Origin: Planctomycetota bacterium
GTDB taxonomy: Bacteria; Planctomycetota; Planctomycetia; Gemmatales; Gemmataceae
Assembly (NCBI GenBank): GCA_021413735.1
Contig: JAIOPV010000121.1
Coordinates: forward strand, 1-42,937
Direction: 5' to 3'
Length of the DNA: 42,937 nucleotides
Shown: piece by piece, positions 1 through 8,148 of the stretch
Layout: each line of letters starts with the position of its first letter
Position numbering within the stretch: position 1 is the stretch's first letter
Translations under genes and position numbers: made by a program
The notes under the pieces: model-generated
The model's database searches: none
What the model was told of the DNA's origin: nothing
Seen by the model: the letters and a program-made list of their open reading frames with translations, nothing else

Positions 1-3000
1 CCATACTGACCGCGCGAAATAGCCCGCTTCCCATCTGCCGAGATCCCGACTTGCGCTACCGGATCCGGGTGTTTGGTGAACCGGCTGATTTCTCGCCCCT
101 TGTCTGTGTCCCACACACGCACGATCCGATCCTCTCCGGAATCGCTCGACACGGCACGCTTTCCATCGGGAGTGATCGCAACGTGCTCTACCGACTGTGT
201 GTGCCCGCCGAGTCGGTGAAGTTCCCTGGCGTTCTCCAGATCCCAAATTCGAACAAGATATTCGACAGGCGGTCCGAATAAAGTCGTTCCGAAGACAACC
301 CGTTTCCCGTCTGCTGAAATCGCCACACTGCGGATGTGACCGACATCCTTGATTTGGAAGAGTTGCTTCCCGACTACCGCATCCCAGACAACTCCAAACC
401 CACCCTCATCACAGGAGACGGCTCGCGTCCCGTCAGCGGAGATGGCGACACGGTGAATCGCAGATTTGTGATCAGTCAATCGGTGAAGTTCCTTCCGGGT
501 TTCCGGGTTCCAGATGCGGACGGTCATGTCCTTGCCGCCAGAGATGGCACGTTTGCCATCACCTGAAATACCAAGAGTGTGAATTGTGTCGGTGTGCCCC
601 GCAAGAATGATGGGCTGGCCGGGCACTGTGGGAACTGGCGGGGCCTCTTCAACCTGCACCGCAATATCGAGCGGGTCGTTGATCTCTTCGCCATTACTGC
701 GGGCTTGCAACCTCACGATGACGTTGCAGGCCGGAGCGGACTCGGCGGCAGTGAGTGCAAATCTCACCGCATTCGTGGCACCTGGAATTGGGACAGGTTT
801 CGCTGTCACTCCTGCCGGTAACCCGGTCAAGTGGATTACCAGTGGTTCGGTGCGGCCATTCCGATCGATCTGAACATCGAGTACCTTGGTTTCCCCGGTC
901 TTCAGTGACACGCCGTTTGCGGTCAGTTGAACGGCGATCGGTGTTGGAGTGGGTGTTGGAGCCACGGGTTTCGCCGAATCGACAAACTCCGGGCCATTCC
1001 ACATCCGAACGGTCTTGTCCTCGCTTCCAAAAACAACTCGTTTGCCGTCGGCTGAGATTGCCACGCTCGATACCACATCGGAGTTCCTGTCGAAGCGACC
1101 GATCTCCTTGCCCGTCTCCAGATCCCACATGACGACGTCCTTATCGTGACCGCTGGAGACAACCCGCCTGCCATCCGCCGAAATCGCCACGCCGCGAACC
1201 GTGCTCTCGTGCCCAAACCGTTGGATTTCCTTGCCACTCTCAAGATTCCACGCGGATGTGGTGCTGTCCTGGGCACCCGAGACGGCCCGCTTGCCATCCG
1301 CTGAAATCCCTACTGCACGAATCGCGAATGTGTGTCCGGTGAGCCGTTGGATTTCTTTGCCGGTTTCGAGATTCCACACGAACACTGCCTTCTCTTCACC
1401 CGCGGAGACGGCCCGCTTGCCATCAGCCGAGATCCCCACCGCGTAAACAGTGAGTTGATGTCCCGTGAGTCGCTGCAGTTCCTGGCCCGTCTCCAGATCC
1501 CAGACGAACAAAGCCTTGTCCTGCCCGCCGGAGATCGCTCGCTTACCGTCTGGTGTGATTGAGACGCTCCAAACCGGTTGCGTGGGTCCGGTGAGTCGTC
1601 GAATTTCTTTGCCGGTTTCGAGGTTCCACACAATCACAGCGTTGTCGTAGCCACCGGAGACGGCCCGCTTACCATCGGCCGAGATTCCCACTCCGAACAC
1701 CCAATTCTTGTGGCCTGTGAGCCGTTGGATTTCTTTGCCGGTTTCGAGATTCCACACAATCACGGCATTGTCGTAGCCGCCGGAGATGGCCCGCTTGCCG
1801 TCCGCCGAGATCGCGACGGTCGCCACTTTATCCGTGTGCCCTGTCATCACAAGTTGCTTTGCCAGCGAAGGCGCAGGCGACTTCTCAGAGCTTTTGGTGG
1901 CGACCTTGGGTGGCGATGGGGTCATGGTCGATTGACCACGGTCCGCGGAGCCACCTTGCGCGATGGCGGCAGTTCCAACCCCACTCGATGAACGCGGCGA
2001 GTTCATGACGGCAGCGATGATGCTCGAAATCACGAGGAGAGCACCCAGACCACCTGCAAGAAGCCCAAGTCGTTGAGCATTGGTCAACGACTTCAACCAA
2101 CTCTTGCTGCCATCTGCATCAAGGGGAAGCGGCGCTGGAGTTGTCTTCTTCGCTGGCGTAACTGGTGCTGGCTGTGTACCTGGTCGCGTGACGGACACGG
2201 GCGTCGATTTGCGAGGAACCGGCTTGGGTTCAGACGCCACGGGTTGCGTCGCTGTCATCAATCGCCGAACCTCGGCTTCCTGCAGCCCAGTCAACGCCGG
2301 CGTTTGCTTTCCATCAGGCCCGATGATTTCGTCGAGCAGTGGCACTTTGCGCAACGGCATCCGGCTCGCAAGAATCACCCAGCCCGCCAACGCTCGCACT
2401 TCCGGATCGGGCGAGGACCACAGTTCGCGGAATAACGCCGACCCTGCGGGATTCTTGATGTCCGATTCCTTGAACAGCAGATTGTCGCCGCTGTCGAACC
2501 GGTTCCACAAGGCTCGCCCGCCCGTCGCGAGGCACCGCACTGCGGTATACACCAACAGCAGCGGGAAGCGGTCAATCTCAAGGTGAAAGCGGTCGGCGTT
2601 ACGTCCGGGGTGTTGGTAGTTGGCGTGCCCGATCTCACTTGCGGGGATACCCTCCAGAGCCGGGACATACATCCCGTCGTAGTCGATCAGTTGCGGAATC
2701 ACACCCTTCGCGGACGGCACCAAGATCACGTTGCCGTGCTGCAAGTCACCGTGGGCCATCCCGGCCGCACGGAGGTTCTGACCGAGTTTGTGCCAGATGC
2801 CCGTCAGCTTCGTCAGCACAACGGGATCGTCGGCGTGTTCGCGAACGAACTCGTGCAACAGCTTTCCTTCAACCCAGGTCATTTTCACTGCAGGATATCG
2901 TTCAGGACCGACGCGGATTTCCTCGTCCAAATACTGAAAGTCGACCATGAACCGCAGTCCGCCACTTTCGCGGGCGGCGGAAAGATGATCGCTGATGGCC

Positions 3001-3227
3001 TGATAACGGCGACGCAGCTCGGTCACTTCGCGGGTGAAGCATTTGACGGCCCAGCATTCACCGGTCGGTGTGCGGAGTTGATAGACATCGGCGAAACCGC
3101 CGGAGCGGGCGACCGGCAATCCATGAGCGTTGACCGTTGCTTCTGCGACTTGCAGGCCAGCGTCCTTGAAGGAGTAGGATGGGTCTTGCACCGCCTCGTT
3201 GTAATCGCGTGAACCTGGCCAACGCAT
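1..3227 (-). CDS. Membrane Ser/Thr kinase with WD40 propellers, partial (runs off the left edge)
   Basis: The frame stays open from an ATG at 3225-3227 to base 1, at least 1075 codons. It starts MRWPGSRDYNEAVQDP and is preceded by GGAGG six bases before the ATG. Kinase motifs seen: glycine loop RSGGFADVYQ, lysine in WAVKCF, catalytic loop AHGDLQHGN (HGD for HRD) and LIDYDG in place of DFG. A proline-rich linker and one membrane helix (about residues 387-409, LGLLAGGLGALLVISS) follow. Then come a first WD40 block (about 458-743) with the recurring phrase ISADGKRAVSGG, an Ig-like spacer (about 756-870), and a second WD40 block reaching the window edge. The layout matches the gene at 13294 almost residue for residue up to the spacer, so the two are paralogues. 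The likely role is a cytoplasmic kinase with an extracytoplasmic propeller sensor. Kinase activity is inferred; the missing C-terminus lies outside the window. Confidence 0.9.
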   Translation of the reverse strand, partial: MRWPGSRDYNEAVQDPSYSFKDAGLQVAEATVNAHGLPVARSGGFADVYQLRTPTGECWAVKCFTREVTELRRRYQAISDHLSAARESGGLRFMVDFQYLDEEIRVGPERYPAVKMTWVEGKLLHEFVREHADDPVVLTKLTGIWHKLGQNLRAAGMAHGDLQHGNVILVPSAKGVIPQLIDYDGMYVPALEGIPASEIGHANYQHPGRNADRFHLEIDRFPLLLVYTAVRCLATGGRALWNRFDSGDNLLFKESDIKNPAGSALFRELWSSPDPEVRALAGWVILASRMPLRKVPLLDEIIGPDGKQTPALTGLQEAEVRRLMTATQPVASEPKPVPRKSTPVSVTRPGTQPAPVTPAKKTTPAPLPLDADGSKSWLKSLTNAQRLGLLAGGLGALLVISSIIAAVMNSPRSSSGVGTAAIAQGGSADRGQSTMTPSPPKVATKSSEKSPAPSLAKQLVMTGHTDKVATVAISADGKRAISGGYDNAVIVWNLETGKEIQRLTGHKNWVFGVGISADGKRAVSGGYDNAVIVWNLETGKEIRRLTGPTQPVWSVSITPDGKRAISGGQDKALFVWDLETGQELQRLTGHQLTVYAVGISADGKRAVSAGEEKAVFVWNLETGKEIQRLTGHTFAIRAVGISADGKRAVSGAQDSTTSAWNLESGKEIQRFGHESTVRGVAISADGRRVVSSGHDKDVVMWDLETGKEIGRFDRNSDVVSSVAISADGKRVVFGSEDKTVRMWNGPEFVDSAKPVAPTPTPTPIAVQLTANGVSLKTGETKVLDVQIDRNGRTEPLVIHLTGLPAGVTAKPVPIPGATNAVRFALTAAESAPACNVIVRLQARSNGEEINDPLDIAVQVEEAPPVPTVPGQPIILAGHTDTIHTLGISGDGKRAISGGKDMTVRIWNPETRKELHRLTDHKSAIHRVAISADGTRAVSCDEGGFGVVWDAVVGKQLFQIKDVGHIRSVAISADGKRVVFGTTLFGPPVEYLVRIWDLENARELHRLGGHTQSVEHVAITPDGKRAVSSDSGEDRIVRVWDTDKGREISRFTKHPDPVAQVGISADGKRAISRGQY
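1080..1850 (-). repeat. In-frame 126-bp tandem repeats encoding WD40 blades
   Basis: The WD40-coding DNA repeats every 126 bp (42 codons). The block around 'gccgttggatttc' recurs at about 1216, 1342, 1468, 1594 and 1720, and several copies are nearly identical over long stretches (compare 1340-1440 with 1719-1815). The conserved peptide is GKEIQRLTGH followed by ISADGKRAVSGG. The high DNA identity suggests recent amplification by recombination. Confidence 0.8.
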
Positions 3228-3577
3228 CGGGAGCCTCCGTGGAATTGGTTGGTCAGCCTGATATGAGCCGCGGCGTCGCAGACCCGCATTCCAGAGTTAC
3301 CTGCCACAGCGATTGAAACGATTCGACACGCGACAGAATCCTCCGCTACGTTACCGTCGAGGGGCGAGAAAGTGTTACAGGGGATTTTGGACATTTTTGG
3401 AAATATTGTCGTCGTGATACCACAACGGTGATGACCCAACTGAGGCAAGAGTTGAGAAACCCATCAAAAGTCTTTGGAATGCAGATCGAAATACTTGACT
3501 CTCGTATATGGTTGACGGACAGTGTCAAAACGATGCAGACGGCTTCGGACGGTGCTCCAGCCCAGACAAGGTGACGT
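3228..3577. promoter_or_regulatory. Divergent intergenic region between kinase-WD40 and Hsp70 genes
   Basis: These 350 bases separate two genes that point away from each other, so they should hold both promoters. I see no strong -35/-10 pair. A small inverted repeat, TTGAC-N7-GTCAA, lies at 3512-3528, about 50 bases before the Hsp70 start, and could be an operator. It does not resemble the CIRCE heat-shock element. The stretch 3370-3415 is relatively AT-rich. Confidence 0.35.
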
Positions 3578-5098
3578 ATGGCTCTCCCAGTTGGAATCGA
3601 TCTCGGCACTACCAACTCCGTGATCTCGATTTATCGTCGTGGTCGGCCTGAAACGCTTCGCGTGGAGGGAAGCGAAACGATGCCGTCGGCTGTTTGTTTT
3701 CGAGATAAGGGGAACTCCCTCGTCGGAAACAAAGCACTGAACATGGCGATGATTCGTCCCGAGAGTACGATCCTGTCCGTCAAACGAGACATGGGCAAGG
3801 CTGGCTTCACTTACAACCTTCAGGGACAGTCGTACACACCGATCGACATCTCGGCGATGATCCTCCGGAAGTTGTGCGAAGGGCACGAAGCGGAGGTCGG
3901 GGGGAAGATTACGCAAGCCGTGGTTACGGTTCCCGCGTACTTCACCGACGAGCAGAAACGCGACACGAAACTCGCAGCCGAGAAGGCCGGGTTGGATGTC
4001 CTGCGGTTGCTGCCCGAGCCGACCGCAGCGGCCATTGCCATCGGGCTGAACCGCGGCAAGGACCAAACGATTCTGGTGTACGACCTTGGCGGCGGCACCT
4101 TCGACGTATCGATCCTCGAAGTGCGAGGCAACACGTTCAAGGTCAAGGCGGTGAACGGCGATCACGACCTGGGCGGTAACGACTTCGACCGTGCGTTGCG
4201 AGATCACGCCATCGCGACGTTCAAGACGCAGAAAGGGATCGACCTCAACAAAGAAGACGCAAAAGACGCCCAGGTTCGGCAGGCGTTGCAGGTGCTCACG
4301 TCAGCCTGCGAGCGGATCAAGAAGGAACTATCAGACGCGGAGACGGCACACCTCGATTTGCCGAACTTCTACAAGGGCCAGCATCTCGAAACGGCCATCG
4401 ACCGGGCCACGTTCGAGAGCCTGATCCGGAATCACGTGTATCGCACGAAGGATGTCGTGCTGGCGACCATCAAGGACGCGAAGCTCGACCTCGACGACAT
4501 CGACCAGCTCGTGATGGTTGGCGGATCGACGAAGATTCCTCTCGTGCGGCGAGTTCTGGCGGACACGATTCGCGAGCCGTATGTCGCCGACTATGTGGAC
4601 CTGGCGGTATCGCACGGCGCGGCGATCATGGCTGCGAGTATGCTTGACATCGAGGATGCGGACTCGGCTCCGATGGAGTTGAATGTTCAGGATGTCGTGG
4701 CGCATCCGATTTCGATTGGGCTCGGTGACGAGAACCGCAGACTGCGTTGCTTCGTAGTGATTCCGAAGAATGCCCCGCTTCCCGCGACGGGAATGAAACT
4801 CGGTGCGGCTCCCCCAGGGCAACTCGTTGGTTTACTCCCCATATTTCGCGGTGGGGAAGCGGAGCCGGTGCAAAACAAATTCCTCGGTGACCTCACGCTA
4901 ACCTTCACTCCGAGCCTGAGCCCGACGCTTCTGAGGTTCGAGTTGATGCTCGATAAGAATGGCATCCTTAACGTGGATGGCGCAGAGATCGACCTGAATG
5001 ATGTCTCTCCGTCGGCGCTGCAATATCTCTCCGACGATGACATCGCACGGCTCAAGATCAAGCGCCGGACTCGCGTTGAACTGAAGATGCGGGATTGA
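3578..5098 (+). CDS. Hsp70 family protein (short DnaK-like), first of three
   Basis: A 506-residue Hsp70-like ATPase. The nucleotide-binding domain is complete: phosphate-1 loop GIDLGTTNSVIS near residue 6, ILSVKRDMGK carrying the catalytic lysine, phosphate-2 loop VYDLGGGTFDVS, and adenosine motif MVGGSTKIPLVR. A beta substrate-binding domain follows (about 385-490; LLPIFRGGEAEP, KNGILNVDG). The protein ends there, about 100-130 residues shorter than housekeeping DnaK, so the helical lid appears to be missing. The linker reads VQDVVAHPISIGLG instead of the usual VLLLDVTPLSLG. AAGGTGA lies just before the ATG. It probably acts in the cytoplasm as a specialised chaperone working with the GrpE-like protein at 6976. 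It is not the housekeeping dnaK, given its length and neighbours. Confidence 0.93.
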   Translation: MALPVGIDLGTTNSVISIYRRGRPETLRVEGSETMPSAVCFRDKGNSLVGNKALNMAMIRPESTILSVKRDMGKAGFTYNLQGQSYTPIDISAMILRKLCEGHEAEVGGKITQAVVTVPAYFTDEQKRDTKLAAEKAGLDVLRLLPEPTAAAIAIGLNRGKDQTILVYDLGGGTFDVSILEVRGNTFKVKAVNGDHDLGGNDFDRALRDHAIATFKTQKGIDLNKEDAKDAQVRQALQVLTSACERIKKELSDAETAHLDLPNFYKGQHLETAIDRATFESLIRNHVYRTKDVVLATIKDAKLDLDDIDQLVMVGGSTKIPLVRRVLADTIREPYVADYVDLAVSHGAAIMAASMLDIEDADSAPMELNVQDVVAHPISIGLGDENRRLRCFVVIPKNAPLPATGMKLGAAPPGQLVGLLPIFRGGEAEPVQNKFLGDLTLTFTPSLSPTLLRFELMLDKNGILNVDGAEIDLNDVSPSALQYLSDDDIARLKIKRRTRVELKMRD

Positions 5099-5130
5099 AC
5101 ATTTGTGGCGCTACGCCGCAAGCGGCAAGA

Positions 5131-5272
5131 TTTTGCCCTCCCCCCTTGTGGGGGAGGGTGGCGAGGCTTTGCGAGCCGGGTGGGTGGTGAGCTACAACAG
5201 TTCCACAGGCATACCCTCCACCCGCTCCTCGAAGACTCGGAACGACCTCCCCCACAAGGGGGGAGGTCAAAA
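5131..5272. repeat. Intergenic palindromic element, family A copy 1
   Basis: Two 27-base arms (5131-5157 and 5246-5272) are inverted copies of each other with one or two mismatches; the core is CCTCCCCCCTTGTGGGGGAGG. About 88 bases lie between them, including 'tcgaagactcgg', which is also found in the element at 9630-9759. Each arm is itself a short hairpin. The element fills most of the gap between two Hsp70 genes. Transcribed, it would form a large stem. Confidence 0.8.
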
Positions 5273-5325
5273 CCAAAACCAACCACCCTGAGCGTTATTT
5301 CGCCAACGCTGATTAGGACCTCTCC

Positions 5326-6861
5326 ATGTCCGAACTGCAGGAAAAGAATTCTCCGTATGTCGTGGGCATCGACCTGGGCACGTCGACCTCGATCCTGGCG
5401 ATTTACAGGAAGGGTCGGCCCGAGGTGATCCCGATCTCGGGCGAACGGGTCACGCCGTCAGCGGTGAGTTACCGTGCTGACACCGCACCGCTCATCGGCG
5501 TGCAAGCCAAGCGTCGAACGCTCATCGACCCCGAGAATACCGTCGTTTCGATCAAGCGCGAGATCGGCAACGCTTCCTACGATCGGACGGTCTGCGGTCA
5601 GAAGATCACGCCTGAAGCGGTCTCGGCGCTGATCCTCGAACATCTCAAGAACGGTGCGACGGAGCACGTCGAAGGCAACGCCCGCAAGGCGATCATCACC
5701 ATTCCCGCGAACTTCGAGAACAACCAGCGACAGGCGACCCTGGAAGCCGGCCGCCTCGCGGGCCTGGAAGTGCTGCAACTCGTTGAGGAGCCGGTGGCGG
5801 CGGCCGTCGCTTACGGATTCGGCTCCGAGCGCGATCAGACGATTCTCGTGTACGACCTCGGCGGCGGCACGTTCGACGTCTGCATCCTCAAGGTCGATAC
5901 GCAGGCTGGGGGACAGGCGAAGTTCCGCGTCCTCGGCAAAGCGGGGATTCCTAAACTCGGCGGCGACGACTTCGATGATGCCATCATGGCGATTCTCGCG
6001 GCCGAGTTGGTCAAGGCCGGCGGGCCGGATGTTCTCGATCTGAAGAAGGATCAGGGCGTCAGCAAGAAGAAGCTTCGCACAGCCTGCCAGACGCTCAAGG
6101 AGAAGGCTGAGATCGCCAAGATCGAACTGACCGACGCGGAGAAGGTCGCGGTGGACGCACCGAACCTCATCAAGAACGAAAACGGGCAGGAGTTCCACCT
6201 GTCGTGTGAGTTGACACGAGAGCAGTTCAACGCCGCTGTGAAGCCATTGCTTGAGCAGAGCACAGAATGCATCAGGCAGGCACTTGTTGAGGCGAAACTG
6301 ACTGCGGAAGACATTGACCGCATCATCCTCGTTGGCGGGTCCACACGGGTGCCCTGCGTGCGAACGATGGTGACCGAAATGTTCGGCAAGGAACCCTACG
6401 GCGACATCGAACCCGACACTGCGGTTGCTCAAGGTGCCGCGATCATCGGCGCGTCACTTTCTGAAGCGGCGGAGAAGCCGCCGGTCAACTACATCACGAC
6501 AACGAGCCACTTCCTCGGAATCGAAACGGTCGGTCGGCGCTTCAACGAGATCCTGCCGAAGAACTCTGACGTGCCAGCCGAGAACAAGAAGGTTTACGCC
6601 ACGACCTACGACAACATGAAAGAGATTCGGATCTCGATCTTTCAGTTCCCCGAGAAGGTCGAGTTCATCGACTTGAAGGTGCCCGGGAGTGCCTGTCTTG
6701 GAGAGTTCTACCTCGGGCCACTGCGGGAAGCGCCGAAGGGCCAGGTTCACGTCGAGGTAAGGTTTGGGATCGACCAAAACGGGATGCTGACTGTGGCGGC
6801 CCAGGAACTCGGCGCCGCAGGCGGCGGACAGGCCAAGCAGCTTGAGATCCGCGTGTCCTGA
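5326..6861 (+). CDS. Hsp70 family protein, second of three
   Basis: A 511-residue Hsp70-like protein. Seen motifs: VGIDLGTSTSILAIY near residue 13, VVSIKREIGN with the conserved lysine, VYDLGGGTFDVC, and LVGGSTRVPCVR. The beta substrate-binding domain ends with RFGIDQNGMLTVAAQE, and there is no room for the helical lid. The interdomain linker is very divergent (NYITTTSHFLGIET), lacking the aspartate of the DnaK linker needed for J-protein coupling. AGGACC lies about 10 bases before the ATG. It lies downstream of the first Hsp70 in the same direction, across a palindromic element, and upstream of the GrpE-like gene. The three Hsp70s differ strongly from each other in sequence, which argues for distinct roles or hetero-assembly rather than a recent triplication. 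Confidence 0.93.
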   Translation: MSELQEKNSPYVVGIDLGTSTSILAIYRKGRPEVIPISGERVTPSAVSYRADTAPLIGVQAKRRTLIDPENTVVSIKREIGNASYDRTVCGQKITPEAVSALILEHLKNGATEHVEGNARKAIITIPANFENNQRQATLEAGRLAGLEVLQLVEEPVAAAVAYGFGSERDQTILVYDLGGGTFDVCILKVDTQAGGQAKFRVLGKAGIPKLGGDDFDDAIMAILAAELVKAGGPDVLDLKKDQGVSKKKLRTACQTLKEKAEIAKIELTDAEKVAVDAPNLIKNENGQEFHLSCELTREQFNAAVKPLLEQSTECIRQALVEAKLTAEDIDRIILVGGSTRVPCVRTMVTEMFGKEPYGDIEPDTAVAQGAAIIGASLSEAAEKPPVNYITTTSHFLGIETVGRRFNEILPKNSDVPAENKKVYATTYDNMKEIRISIFQFPEKVEFIDLKVPGSACLGEFYLGPLREAPKGQVHVEVRFGIDQNGMLTVAAQELGAAGGGQAKQLEIRVS

Positions 6862-6869
6862 TCTGAGAA

Positions 6870-6942
6870 GGGCCGCCACGGAGGGCGGCCCCTACAAGCA
6901 GAATTGTCTTTGATTTGTAGGGGCCGCCCTCCGTGGCGGCCC
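6870..6942. repeat. Perfect 28-bp inverted repeat, 17-base loop
   Basis: Arms 6870-6897 and 6915-6942 are perfect reverse complements, starting GGGCCGCCACGGAGGGCGG. The loop is AT-rich (about 6898-6914). It begins 9 bases after the stop of the second Hsp70 and ends 33 bases before the GrpE-like start. It could attenuate transcription or protect the transcript end. Its sequence is unrelated to the elements at 5131 and 9630. Confidence 0.85.
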
Positions 6943-6975
6943 GGCCTTAGCTTCGCATCGTAGAGCGAGACATTC

Positions 6976-8142
6976 ATGGAACCGAACAAGTCGAACGAAC
7001 CGCCCGCGTCTGTTGCGGGCGAGTCGCTTCCGGCCACGTCAGAGGTTGCCCCGCTGGTGGTTGGTGGGCCTGCCGTCGATCCTGTTGCGCCCCCGGCTGA
7101 TCCTCCGGTGGCGGAGCCTGTTACAGAGCCGTCACCGGAGGAACGCGACCAGCTCATTGCGACAGTGGAGGCGGCTCGCGGCAAGTTCCTCGCGCTCTTG
7201 CGTGCCGATGCGAAGCCGAAGTCTCCGGATGTGATGGCAGCGGCCACAGCATACGCAGCAGCACTGAATGAGTCGCAGATACCGCTTGCCGAAGAATGGA
7301 GCCGGTTGCAGTCGGGCGTGGACGCAGAAACGGCAGTCGGTCACACATCTGAGTGCGACAAACTCAGGAACGATGCGGACCGGCTCATCGCGAACTATGC
7401 GGCTCTCTTCGCAGGTCTGCCGGTTCTTGAACAGGCGGTCGTCACGGAACTCGACCGCATGAAAGAAGACGATCCGCCGTTCCTGGCAGCCCCCGCAGAG
7501 ATTCGCGAACCGCTCATCAACTACAAGAAGGGACTTCAGATCATTCAGCGGATGTTCGGGAGATTGCACGCTCGCAAGAAGCCATTGGAAGGTATCGCGC
7601 CGCTGCCACCAGCGCCCACGCTACCCAACGAAGCTCCGTCGGCAACGGAGTTGGCGAACAAGCTCACGGAATTCGGCCACGCGGTGAATGACTGGCGTGT
7701 GGCAGGCAACACCACGCAGCGAGAGATTCGCAAAAAGGTCGATGGGCTTCGCAAAGAGGTCACTGGCTTCGTCTCCGCTCTGCTTGGTCCCATCGACGGA
7801 ATCGAAGGCGGATTGCGGAACGAGCCGGAGTTGCTGGGTCGGTTGGAGTCGTTCCGGAGTGACCACGCGGCGGTGATCGACGGTTGGACTCGGGCATACG
7901 AACGCCTCGATGCGGGGCTGCTTCCGTACTTCGAGGCAACCGGACTGAGTTCGCTGACAGTTGAACCCGGAAGTGCCTTCCGCCCCGAGACAATGGAGCC
8001 GGGTGGCACTGTTGTTCGCCTCGATCGACCGCTTGAGGAAGTCGTTTCGGTGATGCGGCGGGGTTACGCTCTCAACGGCGAGCAACTCCGTCCTGTGCAG
8101 GTCGAAGTTGTGGTTCACACAGCGTCCGAAACACCCGAGTAA
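6976..8142 (+). CDS. Atypical GrpE-like protein (candidate nucleotide exchange factor for the adjacent Hsp70s)
   Basis: 388 residues. The first 55 are rich in Pro, Ala and Val and look disordered. Residues about 55-310 are mostly helical and charged, with no domain I can name. The C-terminus, about 319-380, strongly resembles the GrpE beta-wing: a 'GLSSLTVEPGSAF.P' segment like GrpE's 'GV..I...G..F.P', then VVSVMRRGYALNG and EQLRPVQVEV, matching GrpE's 'V..V...GY.L..R.LRPA.V.V'. GrpE opens the Hsp70 nucleotide pocket with this wing. Canonical GrpE is about 180-200 residues, so this is a long variant with an added N-terminal region. It lies between the second and third Hsp70 genes, which supports the role. 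I read the resemblance by eye; function is inferred. Confidence 0.72.
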   Translation: MEPNKSNEPPASVAGESLPATSEVAPLVVGGPAVDPVAPPADPPVAEPVTEPSPEERDQLIATVEAARGKFLALLRADAKPKSPDVMAAATAYAAALNESQIPLAEEWSRLQSGVDAETAVGHTSECDKLRNDADRLIANYAALFAGLPVLEQAVVTELDRMKEDDPPFLAAPAEIREPLINYKKGLQIIQRMFGRLHARKKPLEGIAPLPPAPTLPNEAPSATELANKLTEFGHAVNDWRVAGNTTQREIRKKVDGLRKEVTGFVSALLGPIDGIEGGLRNEPELLGRLESFRSDHAAVIDGWTRAYERLDAGLLPYFEATGLSSLTVEPGSAFRPETMEPGGTVVRLDRPLEEVVSVMRRGYALNGEQLRPVQVEVVVHTASETPE

Positions 8143-8148
8143 TTGCCC

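Noticed and set aside
3578-5098. Housekeeping dnaK
   Set aside because: Too short, divergent linker, no dnaJ, and three paralogues in a signalling context.
5458-6432. 324-codon minus-strand frame
   Set aside because: Antisense shadow of the second Hsp70 gene.
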